Source: Portunus trituberculatus (lineage: Eukaryota > Arthropoda > Malacostraca > Decapoda > Portunidae). Taken from it: a DNA stretch of 64,000 nt. Of this stretch, positions 32,625 to 43,669 are shown one piece after another. The DNA lies in the NCBI RefSeq assembly GCF_017591435.1, contig NC_059287.1, forward strand, positions 10,779,696-10,843,695. Reading direction: 5' to 3'. How positions within the stretch are numbered: the first letter of the stretch is position 1; each line of letters starts with the position of its first letter. Position numbers and translations under genes: made by a program. The notes below the pieces were generated by a model. It searched no databases. It was not told the origin of the DNA and saw only the letters and a program-made list of their open reading frames with translations.

Positions 32625-34233
32625 TATAACAGACTAAGGTCCCAAACACTGCAATCAGAACATGACATCAATAACTTTCTCATAACAAGTAGTAATAGTG
32701 GAGGGAATACTCAGTCTCCTTACACAGTGCCTGGCAGTACCTTCCACAACAAGTTAAAAGAAGCATGAAAGCAGTGGTGCCAACATGAAATATGCAGTCC
32801 ACCAGTATTACACTCACCATCTGGGTGTGCTGTGTGGTAGAGGGCTCGGTGTAGGGTACTGGGGTGGGCACCAAGGGCCGGGGATGGTCAGACAGCAAGG
32901 GCGCAGTGGTGCCCGTGTTCAGCATCACCTCAGCTGGGTCCGCTGGGTTGAAGGACACTCCTGTCACTCCGTACCAAAGCATCCCCAGGTCTGCCGAAGA
33001 ATGATGAGAGCGCTCCTCAAAGTTCTGCATTCTACTTGTTCTGACGCAGCTCACGCCTAACCTCCACTCCGCTTACATGCCCCATAAGAACACTAACTTA
33101 ACTGTGGGAATTGCTCTGCCCCACTAGACCTCATATTTAAGGACACAAGCCTAAGAGGGGAACCTTTCCAGTATTTAAAATAAGCTTAACTTAACAGCTG
33201 GGGTGCTTTACCCTTCTGGACAATCAAACCTAACCTAACCTGGTAACCCCTGGATCCTACTTAAGGACACTAAACCTCACAGAAAAATTTCCCCAATTTT
33301 TTAAATGCGGTGTGTCCCCATGTATGGGAACCACAAATTGTAGAGGATTTCGCTGCAGGACTTAGCCCTGTTAATGGGCCAAATATTTAGAATTAGTATA
33401 TAATGTATTGTGTACTTGTAAGTGTATCTTTAAGTACTGATGACGAGGTCGCTGTGCGACTGATACAGGATAACCTAGATGGGCCCTGGTGGCCCTTTGT
33501 TATCCTATTATTTATGTTATGTTATGTCTTTAGACCTTATCCACGAGTGCCTAAATTTGGCTCCTCCCACCCTAAAGCCCTGCTTGTCACAAAGCCTGCA
33601 ACATTGTGGGGATTGAGAGCTGAAAAAATAGCTTATATTACTGCTAGACTCTACTTAATTATTGCCATCATTTGAATCCTGATGCAGTGACAACTCAAGG
33701 TGATATGAAACAGGTGCAGCAGTGAGAAGTGTTGGAGGGCAAACATGTGGAGCCTGCCTGTGCAGTACACCACACTACCTAACACTAACACACTCCCTAA
33801 CTTAACCACACTACATCTGTGCATTATAGTGTGCGTCAGGAGGCAATAAGAAGGCCAGGGGGCAGCACAGACAGGGCGTGCTGGGGCGAGGTGAGGGATA
33901 GTGGGGAGGAGGGCGGCCTGGCTGGTGCTGGCCTGGACCACCTAACATTTCACTAGGCAGGGCCTGCCAGCACCCCCTGGGGCGTGATTCCCTCACTAGT
34001 ACACCTTCCTGCACACGAAGGGGCGGCAGGGCAGACGGGGCGAGGGCGTGCAGGCCTGGCATGAGAGTAGCGTGCCTTTGTTAGTCACATTGTTTAGGGT
34101 AATTGAGGTGAGCGCCGCCGCCGCCGCCACAACACAGTGTTGCCCTGGCTGTCCAAGGGCGCGCCGGGCCCCACACACGCCCCCCGTGGTACCTGAGGCC
34201 CTTATGCCACCTACCATCTTGGGATGCCATCAT
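21347..34233 (-). CDS. Sfmbt: Polycomb-group protein Sfmbt (FCS zinc finger, four MBT repeats, AT-hooks, SAM), 16 exons
   Basis: Sfmbt partners the DNA-binding protein Pho in the PhoRC complex, which anchors Polycomb repression in insects; its MBT repeats bind mono- and dimethylated histone lysines. Exons: 34233-34215, 32990-32818, 32378-32187, 31774-31681, 30934-30681, 30344-30102, 29714-29597, 29260-29008, 27487-27363, 26815-26550, 26207-25977, 25241-25007, 24761-24513, 22930-22730, 22411-21672, 21526-21347. All are GT/AG and in phase, giving 1190 residues. The FCS finger (CEKC, FCSLSC) is at 186-210. MBT repeats lie at about 303-420, 430-530, 540-650 and 657-755. AT-hook cores GRRGRP and RRGRPPK are at 755-760 and 786-792. 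The SAM domain spans 1106-1175. Only MBT4 shows the aromatic-cage spacing F704-W707-Y710 with an upstream Asp, as in fly Sfmbt. FCS plus four MBT plus SAM separates it from l(3)mbt, Scm and MBTD1. The start is the first of two ATGs in a 19-base first coding exon. Confidence 0.95.
25418..25696 (+). mobile_element. tRNA-Val-like SINE, copy 3 (diverged head), AC-flanked
   Basis: It sits between AC tracts in Sfmbt intron 11. The body shares TTCACCTAGCAGTAAATAGG, GTACGGGATGTAACTCGAGG, CTACCCGAAGATCGG and GAGCTCTGAGCTCGCTCCG with copies 1 and 2, and it ends GTGAATTACACACAC. The head differs more (GTAGTGTAGGGGTTAGCACG, then a TACTCACAATC loop and TTTGAGTCC), so it belongs to a sister subfamily. Confidence 0.85.
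25735..25885 (+). mobile_element. LINE 3'-end fragment T3
   Basis: CCTAATTTTGGCTGACTCTT, CCCCTCTTTTCAATCTTTTG and GCTTTGGCTAGTGACCCTAA parallel the last 120 bases of LINE copy A. It lies just beyond SINE copy 3 and antisense to Sfmbt in intron 11. Confidence 0.6.
26920..27050 (-). mobile_element. LINE 3'-end fragment T4
   Basis: Read on the plus strand: TTTTTATGTAAGAGAAGAAA, CTGGCCAAGGGCAATAAAAA, AAAAAGGCCCACTGAGATGC, CAGTCTCCGAGCC. This is the reverse complement of the LINE family 3' end, in Sfmbt intron 9 and sense to the gene. Confidence 0.75.
27545..27800 (-). mobile_element. LINE 3'-end fragment T5
   Basis: This is a longer truncated copy, on the minus strand in Sfmbt intron 8. On the plus strand it reads GGGTAACCTGGCCAGGAATA, AAAGGCCCACTTAGATGCCA, then ATGTCTTGACATCCCCCTTT and GGTAGAGAGTTCCAGAGTTT, the same order as LINE copy B at 44930-45170. 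Confidence 0.8.
28174..28227. repeat. (GT)n microsatellite at the 3' side of LINE copy b
   Basis: GT tract on the plus strand, equal to the (AC)n 3' tail of the minus-strand LINE at 28228-28903. Confidence 0.97.
28228..28903 (-). mobile_element. AC-flanked LINE, 5'-truncated copy b with open C-terminal frame
   Basis: From 28903 downward one uninterrupted frame encodes about 210 residues of the post-catalytic part of a non-LTR reverse transcriptase: DLGVTMEENSQLVSYIDRIF, STIIRSRLEYAGVVWTPH, LERLQKMATRM, YEERLKAMDLPTLEQRRERD and KYSFPQRCTETLNSLNEVV, ending GDGATRA. Such sequences are usual at the C terminus of CR1/L2/jockey-type elements. The 3' end CAACTAGGTAAATACACAC equals that of copy a. 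It lies in Sfmbt intron 8 and is sense to the gene. The open frame suggests it is younger than the other LINEs here. Confidence 0.85.
28904..28975. repeat. (GT)n microsatellite at the 5' side of LINE copy b
   Basis: Pure GT tract separating LINE copy b from Sfmbt exon 8; the exon donor is about 33 bp away. Confidence 0.97.
29855..29990 (-). mobile_element. LINE 3'-end fragment T6
   Basis: GGGGCACTGGCCAAGCACAA, ACTGAGGTGCCAGTCCCTAA, ATGTCTTAAAATCTCCCTTT and GAAAGAGCTCAAGTCA match LINE copy B at 44920-45085. It is in Sfmbt intron 6, sense to the gene. Confidence 0.75.
30982..31607. mobile_element. 626-bp TTAA-flanked element in Sfmbt intron 4
   Basis: TTAA at 30978-30981 and 31608-31611 borders inverted ends CCCCAAAAGGACCGG (left) and CCAGTCCTTTAGGGG (right), which pair with two mismatches over 15 bases. 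The interior has no coding frame. The ends differ from those of the 206-bp TTAA MITE, so this is a separate piggyBac-type non-autonomous element. Confidence 0.7.
33060..33345. repeat. Diverged tandem duplication in Sfmbt intron 1
   Basis: Two successive stretches share CCT(C/A)..TTAAGGACAC, a following C-rich or A-rich section and ATTT(T)TAAA endings, about 130 bp apart. The segment also contains AAACCTAACCTAACCTGG near 33227. Confidence 0.4.
33420..33535 (+). repeat. Hairpin-bearing short repeat with TTATG tail
   Basis: GGATAAC (33468-33474) pairs with GTTATCC (33499-33505), with inner arms GGGCC and GGCCC. The hairpin is followed by TTATTTATGTTATGTTATG. A stable hairpin with a short tandem tail is typical of small retroposon ends, but there is no second copy in the window. 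Confidence 0.35.
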
Positions 34234-34345
34234 GGGGAACACGGGGAGCGCTGCTAAGCATCAAATGAGGTGAATTAGAGGCGCCTCCGGACCCGCCAGC
34301 CCCGCATCGATCACACCACAACAACACCACTGCGCACGCGCACAC
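33790..34345. promoter_or_regulatory. CpG-rich 5' end and promoter region of Sfmbt
   Basis: G+C and CpG rise sharply here, with a (GCC)n run at about 34111-34127, around the 19-base first coding exon. TGCGCACGCGCA at 34331-34342, about 100 bp upstream of the ATG, fits the NRF1 (fly ewg) palindrome YGCGCAYGCGCR. No TATA box is visible, in keeping with a broadly expressed regulator. The transcription start is not determined. Confidence 0.5.
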
Positions 34346-37300
34346 ATTTTTATCGCAAATTTCAAAGAGAAATTTATGAACATTTAAAAACCCGTATCTT
34401 TCGAATACACATCAATAGATTCGTAGCAACCATGCAAAATAGATAGTAAATTTGCATAGTTTAAGTTCTCTTTAACCGCCTCACATCTTTGAATTAATCT
34501 CGTGGAATGTGGCATCCACGAAAAAAAATATTGGAATTTTATAACGCTGATTCAAGAATAAACACAATTGTGCGAAACACTTACTCGGTAATTTTTCAAA
34601 CAAAAAAATACATGCCACGCATAATGGCAAGAAAGCTCTAATTTGATGTTTCAAGTGATAATCTATGCATACCGCTTGCTGGCAATAAGGAAGTATGTGA
34701 TCTTGGCAGTACCGTTCCCTCGCAGGCACGCGTTTGCCGCCACCACAATGCTTGCCTGTCCAGGGCGGCCTGACATTTAAGCTTGGGTCACCGTGATTTG
34801 CAGGTTCAACTCTTGTCATTAATGATATTCATGTACAGAAAGCCTAACGGCAGATGTTAAACATGATCTTTCTCAAATAACACGTTTATTAGCAACTACT
34901 ATATCAATTATTGCTATCACCACCACTACTGCCAGGGGGAATAAAGGCAACAATTTCGTATGCTGATGTTCTGTTTTCAATAGTTATTTTGTATTAATTG
35001 TTACTTATCTATATTTCTAGCTTTTTTTTTATATATATATATGTATATTCCGGTGGGAGAAACTGATCGAGTGACCAAACATTTGTATCCTATCCTACTA
35101 TTCTGTGTTCAATCGAGAGGGCACCATACCGAGACTTCTTGAACATAAACCACTTAATCAGTTGAACACGTTTTATTCTGAGCTGCTACTCGAGTTTGAG
35201 CCTTATCGGTGAGCGGTATTCTTATCATACAATGTACAATACACGTGTCGCGACAGGATCCCATATAACACGTACACGTGCACACGAATACGTAACGAAG
35301 AAATGAATTAACTACTGAGATAACTAAATCTTATTTAAAGCCACGCTTCTTACAACATTCGTATTACACAACCACTCTCACATGTGTCAGTAATAATTCA
35401 CAGGAAGCTCACTGATATGTCTGTTTGAACTAAGAATGATAACTTTAGGAAAAGAAAGTGTTATTTCACTATTCACATACTCACGACAAGTATGAAAAAG
35501 ATACCGTATATTAGGTCAGAAGGGCATTAATTAAGCATCATTCCCACGCGGCACGTTAAACTTACAATTAATATTGTTCCAGATATATCGTGGTTCTCAA
35601 AGGTAAACAGATAGATTCATAGAAAAATTTTAAATGTTTCAGTGATCTACCTCAGCTGCTTACAATAGTCCGAGGAAAGCAATTCGACGGTCTCCAAATG
35701 TATTTATTACAACCCTAGTGATAGTTTAGCAAATATCCTGTACTATCAATTGAAAGAAAAGGCCTATGACACCCCAACTGATTATCTTTATGGTTTTCTG
35801 TTTATGAATAATTGCTATCTTCTTTACCTATTAATGTTACTAGTATAGGTATTCAACTATTCATTCCGAATATCTTGCCTAGGGTACTTAATTTTTTTAT
35901 CTTGAGAAAGTTCCTCTTGTAACTTTGATCATTCTTTGTTAGTTTCTATTTTATTTTAACACATTTAACTCACTGGCCTTCTATTCGTTTGTCAAGAAAC
36001 CAAGATAGTAATGCACACATTAGAGGAGGTACAGGGAAGAGAACTAGAGAAGTAAAGTGTTTGGAGTGGAGAGACCAGTGTCTGGGCTCAGTAAGATGCA
36101 GATTGACCAGGCACAGACCAATCAGTAATGCTGCATGAACCAGCAACTCACCCTCATGTTCCTGTTACAAATGAAGAATGAATGGACTATAAACTTTTCA
36201 TGCCTTGTTTCTAGTCAGGGCTTTGTCTATTAACAAGACAATGATTCATTATTAAAATTTATTATACAGACCATGGATTCATATAAAAAAGTTACAATTG
36301 GTTCCTATCTCCACTGGAAGGCAAGAATTACATTACTGTACAGTGAATCTTTGAATGAACTAAGTTCTTTTTTCACTGATTGGAAAAGTCCAGTGAAGTG
36401 AATTTCATGCAGGTGTATCCCTCTTGTTTCTCTTCTCTGTCACACACGGAAGCACCTCTGTTCTGTTCTCCCAGTATTGGAATTGTCCTTAAAGAACCTG
36501 CATTGAACTCTACAAAAACATCAGACTAACTATTACCCTATTACAAACCTCCACTACAATGAAGTTACATCATATACTACTACATTTTTCTTGGAAAATA
36601 ATGTAATCTATGAATATAAAGTGGTTTTTCCAACTACACCTGAACTAATGTACAAAATCTGCCTCACTGTCTACACATTAATTAAAGCTTTTATTTACCT
36701 ATAAATCAATTTAACAATAATAGCAGTTTAATATAAACAAACAAGTAATATATAATAAAATAATACACCATGATTAGACTGTTGAATGTACAGTTAATTA
36801 TGAAAAAAAAAATTAAATAAATAAATAAAATAAATAAATAAATAAATAAATAAAAAAGGCTGTGCACTGGAATGACTTGCAACAAACAGCAGGCAGGAAA
36901 ACTTCTCCCTTCATGAAAAGAAACACAGCAGGTAAATGGACGACTTGCATGGATGGAAAGATGCCTTGGCGAACTGGGTCAGTTACATAAGATAAGGTTT
37001 TGTATGATGTGCAAAAAGGCCACAAAAGTGCAGCAATGAATTTTGGTGAAACCATTGAAAGCTTTTTTTTTTTTTCTTATCATGACACTTGGAAACAAAT
37101 ACAAAGGTTGGCTTATGATAAAGGGAGAAGACTGAATAATATAAGTTGTATCTATGGAATGTGATGGTGATGGTATGGTGTTGTTTTGACACTGGTTATG
37201 ATGAGGGGAGAGACAAACACCAGCCTGGTGAAGAATCCTTGGATGTGACAGCAACCTTGGGCTGAGTGCTTATGATGTGTTACACACACTGAGTATGAAT

Positions 37301-37533
37301 GAAGGTAAATGGAGCAGAGATGAATTCCTTATACTAAGTAACTAAGCTTTAAGATTCCTGGAAACTTATTGCTTTACAACTAAAGACTGAATTCTCTTTA
37401 AGAGATGTGCCTGGCACAGTAAACATGATAACTTTTCTTTAAATATATCATGCAGCAGATAAAATAATGTTATAATAAATTAATAATGAAGTTATTTAGG
37501 TTGTATAGTTGTATTACACTTGATAATTCTCTT

Positions 37534-37575
<42 letters not shown>

Positions 37576-37767
37576 TTATAAATATAAAATATACTAAGTA
37601 AGACACAATAAGGTTAAATAAATACATGCTTTGCTAAAAACCCCTCCCCTTCCCACTTGTCTGAGCACGAGGGAAAGAACAGCCACGCACAGATTCACTT
37701 CCCTTCCACAAACACACACACCTGAGCTGCACCTTGAGGCTCAACAACCACATGCTACTGCCCACAC
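34346..37767. other. Intergenic region between Sfmbt and TMEM241
   Basis: AT-rich sequence without a supportable exon. It includes an (AAAT)n tract at about 36815-36853 and (GT)n at 37533-37572. Part of 36.2-37.77 kb must be the TMEM241 3' untranslated region; a minus-strand AATAAA lies at 36695-36690. Confidence 0.6.
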
Positions 37768-40700
37768 TCATGCACCCTCTGTCAGGGGCTCCATCATCTC
37801 GTCTGGCTCCTCTGGACTGTGTGCAATGGGTATTGGCACAAACACTCCAGAGAGGAGATTTATACCTATCAAGATTTTAACAGTGAGACTTGTTACGTCA
37901 TTGAAGGTTGCCAGGGCCAGAACAGACGTGAATAACCGTCCTGTTGCATCTACGATGGAGAAGAGATTTTGTTTCCGCACCTGAAAGATAAGAAAATTTT
38001 ATATAGTGTATGTGAAATGCATACATAAGTTTCTGTGGATATTGCCACAAGTGAAAGTACAGATTATTCCAAGTCAAAAATGTTCAATGCACATGTGCAC
38101 TTTGAGGCGTTGGCCGGGTGACAGGACACAATGTAATGGTAGGGCTGACAGATGACCACTGCAGAGAAACACGACATCCACACACTCCACATTGCTTGAA
38201 GTTAAGCAATACAATCTGAATGTATTCATTGTCACTGTCATTGCCATGGAAGAAAAACTATGTAATCTGACTAACAAACAGCTGATTCCCTGCTGGCCTC
38301 CCGCCTCACTCACTCTGAGTAAGGTATGGTGCCATGCAGTCTGTTATTCTATTTGCCATTTATTGCATCCATACCATCATTGTGTAGTGTTCATTGGTAA
38401 TCAGTATGAATGAATTGTTGTCACTTGTCTCACCATAGGATACTGTAAAGCTACAAAACTTTTGAAGTTGTGATGGAACTATTTACAATATGAGATCTCC
38501 ACCAAGGAAACCCACCTGGCCCAGTTGTTGCATCACCAGGCCACATTTGAACTTCACACCACATTTAAACAACACTTCAAAATGCATATCTGCATAAAAT
38601 GTTTTCCACTTCAAATAACTTGTACTTTTACCTCTGGGAATATCCACAGAAACTCATCTTACACCCTGTATATGAAATCATGCTTACAGTACTTCAGCCA
38701 CATACAGAATTACAGAGAACATAGAACCAACCTTTGAAAATAATGATAATGATGATGATTAAGTCCTTGTTATCATACTTACTAAAGCATAACAAAAAAA
38801 AAAGCATGTCCTCTGTACACGTACCTTCATGCTGGAAAGATTGAGGAACAAGCCAAGTATTCCAGAGAGGAGACACCCAGCATAAAAGTCATAGCGCATT
38901 GCATGGGGGAAGTGTAGCACTTCAAATGCTTCCTCCAAGTAAAGAGACACAGGAGCCAGAACTACAACGCTGAAAGAACAAGTAAATGCACATGGAGAAA
39001 TAGACTAACTGATTTAACCCTTCAACTGTTCTTTGCCAACATTCAGGGCTAATTCTGTCTTTTCTAATATACAAGGCTATTTAAAACTACATATCTAAAA
39101 GCTGCAGCTGGTTATTGGAAAACACCTGTCGAGCAATGCTATGAAACCGTACCAAAAGCGTTCTGTGGCACTCAAAAGAAAAGCAGATACCATATGAAGA
39201 TTCTTAAATAGGTTACTTATCTTGTGAAAGTTTCAGAAGTAACAGCTATTAAAGAAAAAAATAAATAAAGCTGCTACAATGATCAACACAAATAATTAAC
39301 TAGTTGAATGAGGGCCAGGATGTAAAATGTTTAAAAGGACTGCCTTCAATTACTTAATCTTCAATAAAAATACACAGCACTTTCTTCACTGCCAAAGAAA
39401 TCAAATATGCACTAACTCATAAATACACAGGAGTATACAATTAGTTTTTCTTCAAATTTAAGGAGCACCATCTGAGGAATAGCTGAATCTGGGAGCAACA
39501 TTACACAGTTCAGTTAAAAAATAACTAGATGCATGACTCCATAGAAGTAAACTGGCAAACTGTCAGCAACCTAACTTTAGGCAAATAATTAGATGCATAA
39601 CTCCATAGAAATTAACAAACTGCCAAACAGAGAGCAACCAAACTATTATCATTGCAAGGACTTTATGCAGCTTTCTCCCATTCACTCCCACTAATACGTC
39701 TTGCAGTATTTTGTAATTCTTGTATATCTTTGTGGGTTTTAGTGAAAGGTGATTCTCTCCTACCTGAAGACATATGAGAAATAGAGTCGATCGACGTCCG
39801 TGTAGCGAGCATCTGCTATCTTGGAGTGCAGAGCCTGAACTGCCATGCACGCCAAGTTCACCATCATCCAGAAATATGGTGAATCTGAAAACTATCAACG
39901 CAATGTACGTCACTTAATTGTTGCTGATAATACTATTCATATACCATGATTTTTTTTTTCTTTTACATATGCAAATAGTACTATATTCATAATAAGAACA
40001 ATTTTGGAGTGGATTTAAGTATGATGTTAGTGGTACAGTGACTAGTGAAATATAATAAACTGTGCCATGATGGTGTGTAGTGGAAAGTATACAAAAACAT
40101 GATTTCTTTCTCATCACTGAGCAATGTGACATGTAATCACAATCATAAGAAACAAGCAAAGCCTTAGAGTGGTTCAGCTGTAAAGAGTTAAAACAAGATG
40201 CATGAGAGAGCAAGGCATCCCTCCACAAACAACAATAACATAAGGCAGCGCTAGTTGTACCGTCATGTCAATGTCTGAGAGCACAGCAGACACAGCAGTG
40301 CCAATGGTGGTGAGGCAGGCCAGCAAAGGGATGGGGCCAGCCATCCTGAAGCTCGGGGCCACATCCACCAGGTACAACACTGCTCCCAGGGAGTTTTGTA
40401 AGCACAGAAACATGGGCACACTCTGAAATATAAAACTATTGTCAGAGGAAAAATAACATATGATAAAAAAGTAAGCACATTAAATAATGTAATAGAATCT
40501 TACAGCAAGATAAGTGTTGAGATGTTCATACTTCAGCTTTGTTTACTAATTTTCAAATCATACTTGTGTCAGTATGACTGCATGTAAACATTTTATCTTA
40601 GGTATGCTATATTGAGGGGAAATATCAGCCTGTTATACATGTAGATGATTTCCACAATACTTTTTCTTTTGTTAAAACATTTCAGATGGTTCAACATTCA

Positions 40701-41649
40701 ATAACACTACTAAGCAATTCTTACTCTGGAGATTGAAAAATCAACACAAACTGCTGCATGATTCATATGTTCAGATCTGACAAGAGCAGATCGAGAAAGG
40801 AATATTCCTTACCAAGTTTGCAAGAGCTTTAGAGCTTGCAACAATTCCTGCAGAGAAGAAAAGAAATGATGGCAACAGTGATATGAAGCCTGGCTTATCA
40901 AGCTCTGTGGCAGACACTGACAAACACTTGTTGGACAGCAGCACTCGGAGCAGGATGCCTCCCACAAAGGTTTGCCATCCTTGAAAGATTGTAGGGTAGG
41001 TAAATTTAAGCACCGACAGTACATACTGCAAAAGAATAAAGATACAGGTTATTTAAAATCTGAATCACCATAGATCTGCAACTTAAACTACCTGAAATAT
41101 TTCAATCCATGTTCCCTGCAGACTTAGCTGTGTGTATCTAAGATCATAATAGAACAAATCTGAAGCTAGACATCAGTTATAGCATTGAGTTAAACACACT
41201 GTTACAAAAGTTAATGTTAATCATCAAATGCTGGATATTAAGGCAAGGCACATGTTGTTCCTTGGAAATCGAGTGTCACTGGTTGAGCTGCAATAATCAG
41301 GAGGCAGAGACACACACCACACCTGTGCATGTAATGACTCCACTCAGTACACATTCATGGGTGCTCAGTCAACAAGAAATACCAAATTTGAACATGAAAA
41401 TGTATCAAATTTCAATATCTATCTATGATAATATAAAGTAAATTTTGCATATTTCAACATTCTTCAGTTTTCTGTAAATTCAATTATAGACATGTCTGTC
41501 TCTCTCCTCCTGACATAAGTATACAAATATTAGACTCTTTCTTAACTACGGTCAAGCATGCAACGCAATCTCACCTTATTAACAAATATTGCTGACCCAA
41601 ATAATAATAAATATATTAGGAAGTCAATTGGCTGCTTGGTAACAGACAT
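37768..41649 (-). CDS. TMEM241: TMEM241-like nucleotide-sugar transporter, six coding exons
   Basis: TMEM241 belongs to the drug/metabolite transporter (SLC35-like) group; the human protein has been reported as a Golgi UDP-GlcNAc transporter. Coding exons are 41649-41575, 41025-40813, 40422-40261, 39891-39764, 38969-38825 and 37980-37768. The phases (0,0,0,2,0) join to 311 residues, close to the human length of nearly 300. The strongest signature spans exons 1-2: FVNK then YVLSVLKFTYPTIFQGWQ. Later landmarks are SSKALANLSVPMFLCLQN, SDSPYFWMMVNLACMAVQAL, DARYTDVDRLYFSYVF and GCLLSGILGLFLNLSSMKV. The protein is hydrophobic throughout with several predicted membrane spans and an acidic C-terminal tail (SPEEPDEMMEP). 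For exon 4 the acceptor at 39893-39892 is chosen over the one 7 bp downstream because only it preserves frame. An acceptor at 41690-41689 indicates a spliced 5' untranslated exon. Confidence 0.9.
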
Positions 41650-41928
41650 TGTTTCTGTGGAACTGTGGCCTCCCAGCTCTCACGGAACCTGCAATACAGA
41701 ACTCCATTAATAATGAATCTTTGCTGCTCCACAATAATGAGCATGTAGCTTCAGACTGTGACTGTTGAGACAAACTTTTTTGTAATCATTACAAGCCTCA
41801 TTTTAAAAGGATTCCTACGTTTATTGCAATACTGTTAATGGAATGGAAATAACTACCCTCATCAATTTTGTGCTACAACCCTTTGTTTATAACTCACTTA
41901 ATATTCAAAAGTTAAGCAACATCATATA

Positions 41929-42044
<116 letters not shown>

Positions 42045-42289
42045 AAGGAAAATTTCTGTTGCTAAGTCATTTCCGTGTTTATTTTAGGGTAAGCCTATGA
42101 TCAGAGAGAGATGATGGGCAGGAACTTTGATGATGGTCCTTATCATTATCAAAATCTTGGCCTCACAGTGATCCTCAACATTTTCTATACAAGGACATGA
42201 CACTCATGAAGATTACATCTTCTGTAATTAAGTATAACCTAATACATAACCTTTATTACTCAATCTAATATTAACAGTTTGCTGAGCAA

Positions 42290-42560
42290 GGTTAACTAAC
42301 TAAGCTTAGGATAGATAAAGTAAGGTGAGACTAGATTAGGCTAGGTTAAGTGACATCCATTATTGTTAGGTGATGAAAGGCCAGATAATGTACAGTTAGG
42401 TAAGATATGGTAATGCCAGTTACGGTGAGTTTTCATTAGATTAGGTTAGGTCATATAACATCCAGATCTAATAGATATTGTAAGATAGGGTCAGTAGAGG
42501 TAAGACAAAGTAAGGTACACTAAAATATGCTAAAGCAAGGCTATATTTGCTTAGGTTAGC
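42290..42560 (+). repeat. Degenerate TTAGG/AAGGTAAG-rich stretch
   Basis: Many imperfect TTAGGTTAGG, AGGTAAG and TAAGGT words on the plus strand, with the clearest core AGATTAGGTTAGGTCA near 42434-42450. It resembles a decayed interstitial telomere-like repeat but may be simple low-complexity sequence. Confidence 0.4.
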
Positions 42561-42989
42561 TCATAATAACATCACAGTTTATGAAGTAAAAATAATTATG
42601 AACATGACTTGAGTAAGATACAGTTCAGTTAGAGTTCACCAGTAAACATAACACGAATTCAGACAAGTGTATTTACAAAATCCCAACAGAACCCAGAGGT
42701 AACCTTATATCTATTCCATTGCATTACACCAATTTACTTCACGCTAAGACCCACACAACAATGTTACCCATATTTCAAACACCCACACAGGGCTATTCAC
42801 TGCAGCAATAACGCCAGAACCTCCTCATACATGCGCAAAGACCCTCTAGCCACAGGTCTGGAGTGTCAGTGAGGGGAAGGAGGCAGAAAAAGAGGAGTAA
42901 TAAAGGAAAGAATACGTACCCCGGCCACACACACACACGTTCCGACTTATGTTTGTTTTGTTGACGTGTTGCGCCAAGCTGGGATGGAG

Positions 42990-43017
42990 GCTCTCTCTCT
43001 CTCTCTCTCTCTCTCTC

Positions 43018-43080
<63 letters not shown>

Positions 43081-43148
43081 ATAGTAGTAGTAGTTATTGT
43101 TGTTGATGTTGTAGTTTAGTAAGATGAAGTCAATGATGGATTGTAATC

Positions 43149-43191
<43 letters not shown>

Positions 43192-43210
43192 GTTCATAGT
43201 AAGATGATGT

Positions 43211-43261
<51 letters not shown>

Positions 43262-43289
43262 CCATTATTACTTTGAACTTTCTAATTCT

Positions 43290-43329
<40 letters not shown>
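42990..43329. repeat. Cluster of CT, GTA, GA and AC microsatellites
   Basis: (CT)n 42991-43017, (GTA)n 43018-43095, (GA)n 43151-43188 and 43215-43258, and (AC)n 43291-43329. The last abuts SINE copy 2. The two GA blocks share the preceding phrase AGTAAGATGA-GTCAA, so they may be a local duplication. Confidence 0.9.
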
Positions 43330-43331
<2 letters not shown>

Positions 43332-43616
43332 CCGGTAGCTCAGTGGTTAGAGCGCTGGCTTCACAAGAGGACCGGGGTTCGATTCCCCGGCCAGGTGGAG
43401 ATATTTGGGTGTGCCTCCTTTCACGTGTAGCCCCTGTTCACCTAGCAGTGAGTAGGTACGGGATGTAAATCGAGGAGTTGTGACCTTGTTGTCCCGGTGT
43501 GTGGTGTGTGCCTGGTCTCAGGCCTATCCGAAGATCGGAAATAATGAGCTCTGAGCTCGTTCCGTAGGGTAACGTCTGGCTGTCTCGTCAGAGACTGCAG
43601 CAGATCAAACAGTGAA
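43330..43616 (+). mobile_element. tRNA-Val-like SINE, copy 2, AC-flanked
   Basis: Almost identical to copy 1 at 5177 along its length, with the same body and the same 3' transition to ACACAC. It has a small deletion of the 3' side of the anticodon stem (TTCACAAG runs into AGGACCGGGG), so it cannot fold as a normal tRNA. The near identity implies recent retroposition of the family. Confidence 0.9.
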
Positions 43617-43669
43617 ACACACACACACACTCTCTCTCTCTCTCTCTCTCTAAAGACATACAGCTCTCA

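Noticed and set aside
34481..34819. 112-residue minus-strand protein upstream of Sfmbt
   Set aside because: No domain, no splice or promoter context, and composition like the surrounding AT-rich sequence.
36145..36175. Micro-exon between a TTTGTAACAG acceptor and a GTGAGT donor on the minus strand
   Set aside because: Good splice words enclose only about ten bases in intergenic sequence and fit no neighbouring reading frame.
39000..39340. Another TTAA MITE starting TTAACCCTTCAACTG
   Set aside because: The right side (TTAACTAGTTGAATGAGGGCC) does not pair convincingly with the left, and no collinear second copy exists.
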